In this document: piece by piece, positions 1 through 5,234 of the stretch
Numbering within the stretch: the first letter of the stretch is position 1
Layout: every line of letters begins with the position of its first letter
Source: an uncultured Clostridia bacterium
GTDB taxonomy: Bacteria; Bacillota; Clostridia; UMGS1810
Assembly (NCBI GenBank): GCA_934481345.1
Contig: CAKSPF010000017.1
Coordinates: 1 to 25,951, forward strand
Direction of reading: 5' to 3'
Length of the DNA: 25,951 nucleotides
Made by a program: the position numbers and the translations under genes
Notes under the pieces: model-generated
Told to the model about the DNA's origin: nothing
Seen by the model: the letters and a program-made list of their open reading frames with translations, nothing else
Database searches by the model: none

Positions 1-2
1 TT

Positions 3-77
3 GAGCCGGGAGAATTTATAGTATCCGCAGGAAGAAATTCCGAAGATGTATTGCAAAAAGAAATGTGCTTGCTGTAA
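3..77 (+). CDS. C-terminal end of a probable glycoside hydrolase family 3 protein (partial)
   Basis: The open frame runs in from the left edge and stops at TAA 75-77, giving 24 residues. They begin EPGEFIVSAGRNSEDV. This pattern of a glutamate-proline-glycine turn, a short beta strand, a glycine, then a serine followed by acidic and hydrophobic residues resembles the last strands of the fibronectin-III-like domain that closes many GH3 beta-glucosidases. A good intrinsic terminator starts 28 bases after the stop, which fits a true gene end. The catalytic part lies outside the window, so the family call rests on a very short piece and is tentative. Confidence 0.5.
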   Translation, partial: EPGEFIVSAGRNSEDVLQKEMCLL

Positions 78-104
78 ATTTTCGGAAAACTTATATATTA
101 CAAA

Positions 105-135
105 AGTCGGGAATTGGGAATTCCCGGCTTTTTTT
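105..135 (+). terminator. Intrinsic terminator after the GH3-like gene
   Basis: An 11-bp stem (105-115 with 119-129, including one G-T wobble) with a 3-base GGG loop is followed directly by a T run at 129-135. It ends transcription of the leftmost gene and separates it from the PAS gene. Confidence 0.85.
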
Positions 136-160
136 ATGAAACGGCATAGGCAGAATTGAC

Positions 161-192
161 TTGAAAAATAAAGTAGCGGAAGCAATTATAAT
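161..192 (+). promoter_or_regulatory. Possible promoter of the PAS gene
   Basis: A perfect -10 box TATAAT lies at 187-192, about 135 bases upstream of the PAS start. The best -35 candidate is TTGAAA at 161-166 with a 20-base spacer. An alternative TTGACT at 156-161 leaves 25 bases. Both spacers are longer than usual, so only the -10 box is convincing. The leader between it and the start at 327 has no recognised structure. Confidence 0.3.
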
Positions 193-326
193 GGATAAGT
201 GTTATTAAAAAAATAATGCATCGGCATCAACCCGGAATACATCAACTGTTCGGGATTTTTTCAAAAAGGGTTGATAAATCAGGAAAAGTAAGTTATTATG
301 AATATAAGATAAGGGAGGGACAATCA

Positions 327-692
327 ATGTTGGAAAAGCTATTTAAAAGTATCATAGATCAGGATACCGCACCGATTGTTGTATGTGACACGGAGTCGGT
401 AATTGTATATATGAATCCGTCTGCGATAAATCGTTATCACAAAGATTTAACAGGAAATAATTTGAGAGATTGTCACAATGCAAAATCAAACGAAATGATA
501 GACAGGGTACTTGCATGGTTTGCCAAAAGCAAAGACAACAATATCATATACACCTATCATAATGATAAGGAAAATAAGGATGTTTATATGGTAGCTCTCC
601 GTGATGATGACGGAAATCTTATTGGATATTATGAAAAACAAGAATTTAAAAACGCAGAGCCGTCAATGCCTTATGCGGCGTTAAACAGCTAA
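327..692 (+). CDS. Small stand-alone PAS domain protein
   Basis: This 121-residue cytoplasmic protein is essentially a single PAS fold. It begins MLEKLFKSIID and has the beta-strand pattern APIVVCDTES..VIVYMNPSAI typical of PAS cores, then NNIIYTYHNDKENKDVYMVAL and GNLIGYYEK for the last strands. There is no kinase, GGDEF or DNA-binding part, so it is a sensor or adaptor of unknown ligand and partner. The frame is open from ATG 216, but the start is placed at 327 because AGGGAGG (312-318) sits 8 bases before it and the PAS similarity begins there. It is flanked upstream by a terminator and downstream by the broken gene at 735. The family is common in Clostridia, but its function is not established as far as I know. 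Confidence 0.8.
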   Translation: MLEKLFKSIIDQDTAPIVVCDTESVIVYMNPSAINRYHKDLTGNNLRDCHNAKSNEMIDRVLAWFAKSKDNNIIYTYHNDKENKDVYMVALRDDDGNLIGYYEKQEFKNAEPSMPYAALNS

Positions 693-840
693 TTTAAAAG
701 TGCATATGATAAATTTAAGAAATCGGGAATTAACATGAAAAAATACAGATATTTTGTGTTGGCAGTTATTTTAATATTTTTCGGTTTGATTTTTGTATAC
801 ATATTCAACAAACCGCCTTGGATTTACGCTAAGACTGTTT

Positions 841-868
841 TGGTTAGGCAAGCGGGACTTGAACCCAA
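841..868 (-). other. tRNA 3'-end-like segment (T arm, acceptor strand and CCA)
   Basis: Read on the - strand, 868 down to 841 gives TTGGG, the T-loop motif TTCAAGT, CCCGC, then seven acceptor-strand bases, a discriminator A-like base and CCA. Counting from the closing T-stem pair, the CCA falls exactly at tRNA positions 74-76. Three T-stem pairs are G-C and one is a G-T wobble; the outermost pair is mismatched. No matching 5' acceptor strand, D arm or anticodon arm was found on either side, so this is not a functional tRNA gene but a tRNA-derived or tRNA-mimicking end of the insertion. Confidence 0.6.
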
Positions 869-985
869 TATGCCTTACGTTTGAAAAATTGAAGCCTTTT
901 CAACTTGTCGTCCTTGAAAGGCGACAGCCTGTCAGCGTCCTCCGCATTGAAAATTCAATAAATTTTTCTGAACGTAAATACGGCA
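842..985. mobile_element. Small structured non-coding insertion (MITE-like, about 144 bp)
   Basis: The limits come from frame restoration of the surrounding gene. The flanking T runs (838-841 and 986-988) fit a 2-bp TT target duplication, so the ends are uncertain by 2 bases. Inside is a long imperfect inverted repeat: 870-890 (ATGCCTTACGTTTGAAAAATT without the last base) pairs with 961-986, which has a 4-base bulge. Nested hairpins occur at 894-903/914-922, 923-926/930-933 and 946-951/954-959. The - strand end looks like the 3' end of a tRNA. There is no convincing coding sequence, so it could only move with help from elsewhere. The family is not recognised. No second copy was noticed in this window. 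Confidence 0.55.
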
Positions 986-1295
986 TTTAATATTGATATT
1001 CAACATGCTTATACAGTTAATAATTCTCAAAAAATGCTGCCTTTGCCGGGCAGGACAGCTTTAAAATACAGAACCTCGGATACTGATGCTGTGTATGTAA
1101 CAAAGACAACTGTTGATAAGATCTTAAAACTGTATTCATCGGTTGCCGATGATAATACATTTTCAGTTCAAAAAGATAATTCAGATTTTAAAATACGGTT
1201 TCAATATAACGGGGAACGGTTTATAATTTCAGTTACTGATGATGATGGCAAACGCAATATGAAAATATCGGTTTATTAAACAGAGGTATAGGAAT

Positions 1296-1667
1296 ATGAA
1301 GTATAAATCAGCCAAAAAAGTATTTTTAATTGTAATTGCGGCCGTGCTGCTTTTTTGGATAATTTCATTTGCAAGATGCGAGTTTCTTACTTTTTTGCAT
1401 AAAAATAATCTTGAAAACAACCGCATTGCAAGTGAAATATTGGGAAACATCGAGTATTATAAAGTCCTGAAATATTCAAAAACAGAAGCAAGCGTTTACT
1501 ATGTGACAGATAACCGCTCGAGAGGAAATATAATTACATATAAAATCCATAACGGAAATTTGGATTATAACAGTTGGGATACTGTCTGGTCTGTAAACGG
1601 TAATGCGGACAATACTATATGGCCGTATTGGTGGCATTTCTTTTATTCTCATCCGCATATAAAGTAG
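1296..1667 (+). CDS. Small membrane-anchored hypothetical protein
   Basis: This 123-residue protein has a basic start (MKYKSAKK) and one strongly hydrophobic segment (VFLIVIAAVLLFWIISFA, about residues 9-26). That gives an N-in membrane anchor or uncleaved signal with the remaining ~95 residues outside. The outer part has beta-like segments and an aromatic tail (TIWPYWWHFFYSHPH). AGGTATAGGA lies just before the ATG at 1296. It follows the interrupted anchored protein at 735-1279 by 17 bases, so the two were probably co-transcribed. I recognise no family, and the function is unknown. The ORF itself appears intact. Confidence 0.65.
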   Translation: MKYKSAKKVFLIVIAAVLLFWIISFARCEFLTFLHKNNLENNRIASEILGNIEYYKVLKYSKTEASVYYVTDNRSRGNIITYKIHNGNLDYNSWDTVWSVNGNADNTIWPYWWHFFYSHPHIK

Positions 1668-1681
1668 CTGATAATGCGGCT

Positions 1682-1702
1682 ATGTGCCTTTAAAAAGCAC
1701 AT
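1682..1702. terminator. Weak hairpin between convergent genes
   Basis: ATGTGC at 1682-1687 pairs with GCACAT at 1697-1702 around a T/A-rich loop that can extend the stem. It lies between the convergent ends of the anchored protein gene and the thioredoxin-reductase-like gene and overlaps the stop codon of the latter. No clear T run follows on either strand, so termination is only possible. Confidence 0.3.
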
Positions 1703-2616
1703 CAGGCAAGGCTGTCAATATAGTTGCAGCAGTTAAATGCAGCCGCAGTGCCGTCTGCCGCAGCGGTTGTGAGCTGTCTTACCGGTTTTTGTCTGCAATC
1801 GCCCGCTACATAAATTCCCTCAACGTTTGTAGTACAGTTTTCGTCCGTTATCGCAAATCCTGTTGTGTCGGTTGTCACTATATCTTTGTACAGACTGCTC
1901 TGAGGAACATAGCCTATTGCCGGGAACACTGCGTCAACGCTGATTGTTTCGCGGTTTCCCTTGCATAAGACATCTATACTTTTTAGTGTATCGTTTCCGT
2001 TAAAAGACAGTACGGTTGTATTCATTATGCAAATAATGTTTTTGACAAGTTCGGCTTTTTTAATCAAATACTTTTCTGCTCTGAAATCTTGTCTTCGATG
2101 AATGATATAAACTTTTTCACATATATCCGAAAGATATAAGGCTTCGCTAAGCGCCGAGTTTCCTCCGCCTATGACGGCGGCGGTTTTTCCTCTGTACAGC
2201 GGGCCGTCGCAAACCGCGCAGTAGGATATTCCGTTTCCTTCAAATTTCCGGGCATCCACAGCCGATGATTTTCTGTTTTGCATACCGGTGGCAATTATTA
2301 TTCCTTTGGCACTGTACACATTTTGTTCGCTGTCTGTCACGCTTTTTACAGACGCATTCAATTCTTTTACGGTTTTATAAAGTATGTTTACTCCAAAGTT
2401 CTTTGCCTGCTTAAGCATGGTATCGCCCAAATCCTGTCCGCTTATAGACAGTATTCCGGGGTAATTTTCTACATTAAATGAAGAAGTGATTTTTCCGCCG
2501 GGGTTGCTTCCGCAAAATACACTTGCGCTTTTGCCGGCACGCATTGCATATATTGCGGCTGTAAGACCTGCCATTCCCGAACCGACTATTATTATGTCTG
2601 AAGTAAATTCTTTCAT
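1702..2616 (-). CDS. Thioredoxin reductase-like NAD(P)/FAD flavoprotein
   Basis: The 304-residue protein matches the usual length of low-molecular-weight thioredoxin reductases, which pass electrons from NADPH through FAD to a CxxC pair and on to thioredoxin. Visible features in order are the FAD Rossmann motif GSGMAG (residues 12-17), the redox pair C133-A-V-C136 followed by DGP, the nucleotide motif GGGNSA (150-155), HRR with FRA, typical of NADPH-using members, and the closing motif VAGDCRQKPVRQLTTAAADG. The partner may be thioredoxin or another dithiol protein; no thioredoxin gene is adjacent, so the symbol trxB is not assigned. The start ATG 2614-2616 is preceded by AAGGAAT on the - strand. 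It is divergent from ptsH, and a long inverted repeat sits at its ribosome binding site. Confidence 0.9.
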   Translation of the reverse strand: MKEFTSDIIIVGSGMAGLTAAIYAMRAGKSASVFCGSNPGGKITSSFNVENYPGILSISGQDLGDTMLKQAKNFGVNILYKTVKELNASVKSVTDSEQNVYSAKGIIIATGMQNRKSSAVDARKFEGNGISYCAVCDGPLYRGKTAAVIGGGNSALSEALYLSDICEKVYIIHRRQDFRAEKYLIKKAELVKNIICIMNTTVLSFNGNDTLKSIDVLCKGNRETISVDAVFPAIGYVPQSSLYKDIVTTDTTGFAITDENCTTNVEGIYVAGDCRQKPVRQLTTAAADGTAAAFNCCNYIDSLA

Positions 2617-2629
2617 GCTTAATCATTCC

Positions 2630-2684
2630 TTTGGTTTTTGATATTAAAATGCCCTTACTGTACGGTTTTAATACAAAAATCAAA
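2630..2684. repeat. Long inverted repeat in the trxB-like/ptsH intergenic region
   Basis: The arms 2630-2653 and 2664-2684 pair over about 20 positions with a one-base bulge, a GT pair and a small mismatch, leaving a 10-base loop. The core pairs are TTTTTG with CAAAAA and TATTAAAA with TTTTAATA. On the - strand mRNA the hairpin ends against the AAGGAAT ribosome binding site of the thioredoxin-reductase-like gene. As DNA it is a large palindrome between divergent genes. It could be a translational control hairpin or an operator. It lacks the GC-rich stem and T tail of a terminator. Confidence 0.6.
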
Positions 2685-2743
2685 ATTACATATTTTATTT
2701 ATTTTATGGTAATGCTATGTAAAACAAAGAAAGGAAGATTTCT

Positions 2744-3001
2744 ATGAAAACTTTTGATTATGTTATTACCGATACAGACGGTATTCATGCACGTCCGGCA
2801 GGTGCTTTGGTCAATCTTGCCAAAGCTTTTGATGATGAGATAACAATTTCCAAAGGTGAAAAGCAGGCAGACGCAAAAAGGCTTTTGTCTATAATGGGGC
2901 TTTGCATAAGATACGATGACAAAATAACCGTGACTGCACAGGGAGAAACAGAGGATAAGTCCATATCAAAGCTTGAAGAATTTTTCAGAAACAATTTATA
3001 G
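2744..3001 (+). CDS. ptsH: HPr phosphocarrier protein of the PTS
   Basis: This 85-residue cytoplasmic protein receives phosphate from Enzyme I on a histidine and passes it to sugar-specific EIIA domains. The active-site motif GIHARPA places the phosphorylated residue at His15, exactly the canonical position. The second conserved segment reads AKRLLSIMGL, with Ser49 aligned to the regulatory Ser46 of Bacillus HPr, so HPr kinase control is possible but cannot be shown here; many clostridial relatives with the KRL type of segment lack this serine. The start ATG 2744 follows AAAGGAAG. ptsI begins 8 bases after the stop, forming a ptsHI operon. No sugar-specific EII genes are in the window. Confidence 0.93.
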   Translation: MKTFDYVITDTDGIHARPAGALVNLAKAFDDEITISKGEKQADAKRLLSIMGLCIRYDDKITVTAQGETEDKSISKLEEFFRNNL

Positions 3002-3009
3002 GAGGAAAT

Positions 3010-4638
3010 ATGGTAACTTTGAACGGTAAAGGTGTGAGTAATGCCGTTGCCATAGGGAAAATACACTTCTACAGCCACGGCAGTTTCCAAACAGAAAAAA
3101 AGCATACAGATAATCCTTCTCAGGAACTGTATGAGTTCCGCCGTGCTTTGCAGACGGCATGCGGTCAGCTGGACGAGCTTTATCTTACAGCGTCAGAAAA
3201 GGTAGGGGAAAAAGAGGCGGAAATTTTTAAAATTCACAGAATGATTTTGGAGGATCAGGACTATGTGGAGGCAGTGGAAAACACAATATCCGACGAACGT
3301 GTAAACTGCGGTTATGCCGTGTCGCATACGGCTGAAAAATTTTCCGAGATGTTTTCTGCCATGGATGATGACTATATGCGCGCCAGGGCTGCCGATATAA
3401 AAGATGTGTCATCAAGGCTGCTCGGCATACTTAACGGAGAAAAAACGGCTGATGAACTGAGCGGAGAGAGAATTATACTCGCTGCGGAGGATTTGGCTCC
3501 GAGTGAAACCATCCAGCTTGACAAGGATAAAATAATAGCTTTTGTGACAGAAAAAGGCTCGGAAAACTCACATACGGCTATACTTGCTCGCAGTATGAAT
3601 ATACCGGCGATAGTAAACCTGGGTTCGGTAAGCCGTGACCTCGAAGGGCATAACGCAGTTGTAGACGGGCTTAACGGTATTTTGTATGTGGACCCCGAAA
3701 ACAAAATAATTGAAGATTATGAAAAGCGCATTGCGGCAGATATGGAGTATCGCAAACGGCTTGAAAGCTATATAGGCAAAAAAACGGTTTCGCGCTCCGG
3801 CAAAAAAATAAATCTTTATGCCAATATAGGTTCGCCTGATGATGTGGATGCCGCAAAAGCAAACGACGCAGAAGGCATAGGGCTATTCAGAAGTGAATTT
3901 TTGTTTTTGGGACGCAGTGCTCCTCCGGATGAAGAAGAACAGCTTAAAGCATATGTTAAGGTGCTTAAAGGCATGGATGGAAAAAAAGTCATTGTGCGTA
4001 CCATGGACATCGGCGCTGACAAAATGGTGGAATATCTGGGACTTCCCAAAGAAGAAAACCCTGCAATGGGCCTTAGGGCAATACGCATATGCCTTGAGAA
4101 TAAAACCCTCTTTCGTACTCAGCTTCGCGCATTGTACCGCGCCTCGGCATACGGAAATATTTCAATCATGTTTCCGATGATAACTTCTCTTGATGAAGTT
4201 GAGGAAATCAAATCCGTAATATCAGCGGTAAAAGCAGGTCTTGTGCGGGATAAGTATTCGTTTCGCGATGATGTGGAGCTTGGCATAATGGTGGAAACTC
4301 CGGCTGCTGCAATTATAAGCGATAAGCTTGCGCCGGAGGTGGATTTTTTCAGCATAGGAACCAATGATTTAATATCCTATACACTTGCCGCAGACCGCCA
4401 GAATACACATCTTGAGAGATATGTAAGAAGTGATCACGAGGCTGTTTTGCGGCTTATACAAAGAACTGTAGAACAGGGGCACAAAAACGGAATATGGGTG
4501 GGAGTATGCGGAGAAATGGCGGCGGATGCTTCACTTACAGAAATTCTTGTAAATATTGGAATAGACGAACTTTCCGTAACACCTTCGTCAGTGCTTAAAA
4601 TAAGAGAAAAAATACTTCAGTGCGGAAAAGAAAACTGA
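3010..4638 (+). CDS. ptsI: Phosphoenolpyruvate-protein phosphotransferase (PTS Enzyme I)
   Basis: Enzyme I autophosphorylates from phosphoenolpyruvate and charges HPr at the head of the sugar PTS. The 542-residue protein is near the usual 570. It has the phosphohistidine swivelling domain with GSENSHTAILAR (active His188), then the PEP-binding TIM barrel with GLFRSEFLFLGR, VRTMDIGADK, MVETPAAA and GTNDLISYTLAADRQN, and the conserved cysteine in GVCGEMAAD (Cys500). The start ATG 3010 has AGGAGG just upstream in the ptsH-ptsI gap. All catalytic motifs appear intact. A strong hairpin follows the stop, so the operon is likely just ptsHI. Confidence 0.95.
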   Translation: MVTLNGKGVSNAVAIGKIHFYSHGSFQTEKKHTDNPSQELYEFRRALQTACGQLDELYLTASEKVGEKEAEIFKIHRMILEDQDYVEAVENTISDERVNCGYAVSHTAEKFSEMFSAMDDDYMRARAADIKDVSSRLLGILNGEKTADELSGERIILAAEDLAPSETIQLDKDKIIAFVTEKGSENSHTAILARSMNIPAIVNLGSVSRDLEGHNAVVDGLNGILYVDPENKIIEDYEKRIAADMEYRKRLESYIGKKTVSRSGKKINLYANIGSPDDVDAAKANDAEGIGLFRSEFLFLGRSAPPDEEEQLKAYVKVLKGMDGKKVIVRTMDIGADKMVEYLGLPKEENPAMGLRAIRICLENKTLFRTQLRALYRASAYGNISIMFPMITSLDEVEEIKSVISAVKAGLVRDKYSFRDDVELGIMVETPAAAIISDKLAPEVDFFSIGTNDLISYTLAADRQNTHLERYVRSDHEAVLRLIQRTVEQGHKNGIWVGVCGEMAADASLTEILVNIGIDELSVTPSSVLKIREKILQCGKEN

Positions 4639-4640
4639 CG

Positions 4641-4670
4641 GGCAGGGGAAAATTCCCCTGCCTGAATTTT
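4641..4670 (+). terminator. Terminator after ptsI
   Basis: A perfect 10-bp GC-rich stem, GGCAGGGGAA (4641-4650) with TTCCCCTGCC (4653-4662), has a 2-base AA gap that would open to a 4-base loop. It is followed by TGAATTTTAA, a modest T tract. It starts 2 bases after the ptsI stop. Confidence 0.75.
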
Positions 4671-4680
4671 AATGACGCTC

Positions 4681-4710
4681 TTTACAGCACGGCGGTTTGT
4701 ATGTTAAAAT
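4681..4710 (+). promoter_or_regulatory. Probable promoter of the adenosyltransferase-secreted protein pair
   Basis: A -35-like TTTACA (4681-4686) and a -10-like TAAAAT (4705-4710) are separated by 18 bases, each matching the sigma-A consensus at five of six positions. They lie just after the ptsI terminator and about 30 bases before the ATG at 4739. Confidence 0.5.
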
Positions 4711-4738
4711 ATATATTGAATAATTACGGAGGTGCAAT

Positions 4739-5233
4739 ATGATTACTACCGGGTGCGGTGACGGCGGCAAAAGCTGTATAGTAGGTCAAAGCGGCATTTC
4801 AAAAAGCGATTTGATATTTGAAGTGCTCGGCACTATTGACGAACTTTCGGCTTTTTTGGGGCTTGCAAAGTATGAAAGTAATTCTCCGGTTAAAGAAAGT
4901 CTGGAGGAAATTCAAAACGAACTTTTGAAGGCTGCGGGGAATATTGCCTGCGGATGCGAATTTGATTTTGAAAAAGGCATTTCGGATATTGAGAAAAATA
5001 TGCAGTCGTACAATCCCGATAAAGTTTGTCCGAACAAACTTGTGCTTTACGGAGAAACAAAAAGCGGTGCTTGCATAGATATGGCGAGAGCCGTTGCAAG
5101 ACGCCTTGAGCGGTTGATTGTAAGATTTTTTGAAAGCGGCAGAACGACTGCCGCGGTTGTGGCATATTTTAACAGAATGTCGGATTATTTGTTTGTATTG
5201 GCACGTTTTACAGAGAAAGGCGGTAATTTATAA
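4739..5233 (+). CDS. pduO: PduO-type cob(I)alamin adenosyltransferase
   Basis: The 164-residue protein belongs to the trimeric PduO-type ATP:corrinoid adenosyltransferases, which transfer adenosyl from ATP to cob(I)alamin to make coenzyme B12. The N-terminal phosphate loop TGCGDGGKS (residues 4-12) corresponds to the family's TGxGDxGxT. It is followed by GTIDELSAFLGLA (31-43), the helix ARAVARRLERLIVRF with the conserved RRxER (121-125), and YFNRMSDYLFVLAR (143-156), which matches the usual YLNRLSDLLF. It is slightly shorter than most members. The start ATG 4739 follows ACGGAGG. The downstream secreted gene begins 1 base after the stop, so they share a transcript, but no functional link is evident. 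No B12 pathway gene or cobalamin riboswitch was seen nearby. Confidence 0.85.
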   Translation: MITTGCGDGGKSCIVGQSGISKSDLIFEVLGTIDELSAFLGLAKYESNSPVKESLEEIQNELLKAAGNIACGCEFDFEKGISDIEKNMQSYNPDKVCPNKLVLYGETKSGACIDMARAVARRLERLIVRFFESGRTTAAVVAYFNRMSDYLFVLARFTEKGGNL

Positions 5234-5234
5234 T

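Larger units (their letters stand above)
735..1279 (+). pseudogene. Membrane-anchored hypothetical protein, interrupted by a ~144-bp insertion
   Basis: The left part starts at ATG 735 and encodes an N-terminal membrane anchor (FVLAVILIFFGLIFVYIF, about residues 7-24) followed by KPPWIYAKTV. At base 842 the sequence turns into a foreign structured segment and the frame stops at 882-884. The right part resumes at 988 in a different frame, beginning NIDIQHAYTVNN and ending at TAA 1277-1279. Removing 842-987 exactly joins the two parts into one open frame of 132 codons (V-F-N-I-D at the junction), so this is one gene split by an insertion. A free-standing C-terminal fragment could start at ATG 1034 but would lack the anchor. 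I do not recognise the family. The extracytoplasmic part ends in alternating beta-like segments. The next gene, 17 bases downstream, is another small anchored protein. Confidence 0.75.

Noticed and set aside
803..849. Integron attC-like core sites (ATTCAAC ... GTTAGGC)
   Set aside because: The two 7-base cores match the loose attC patterns but are not complementary to each other, the inner L boxes are absent, and the left core lies in the coding part of the interrupted gene. GTTAGGC is better explained by the tRNA-like acceptor strand.
841..990. Complete tRNA gene on the minus strand
   Set aside because: Only the T arm, acceptor 3' strand and CCA are present. No D arm, anticodon arm or 5' acceptor strand could be found within reach.
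793..990. 65-codon open frame across the insertion
   Set aside because: It runs through the tRNA-like and hairpin segment, has no ribosome binding site, and its RDLNP-type residues are a usual by-product of reading a tRNA tail in antisense.
4639..4738. Cobalamin riboswitch before the adenosyltransferase gene
   Set aside because: The 100-base gap holds the ptsI terminator and a promoter; there is no B12-box-like sequence and not enough room for the aptamer.
5130..5234. Upstream extension of the large secreted protein
   Set aside because: These 35 codons overlap the adenosyltransferase gene and would bury the signal peptide. The ATG at 5235 has a signal peptide directly after it.
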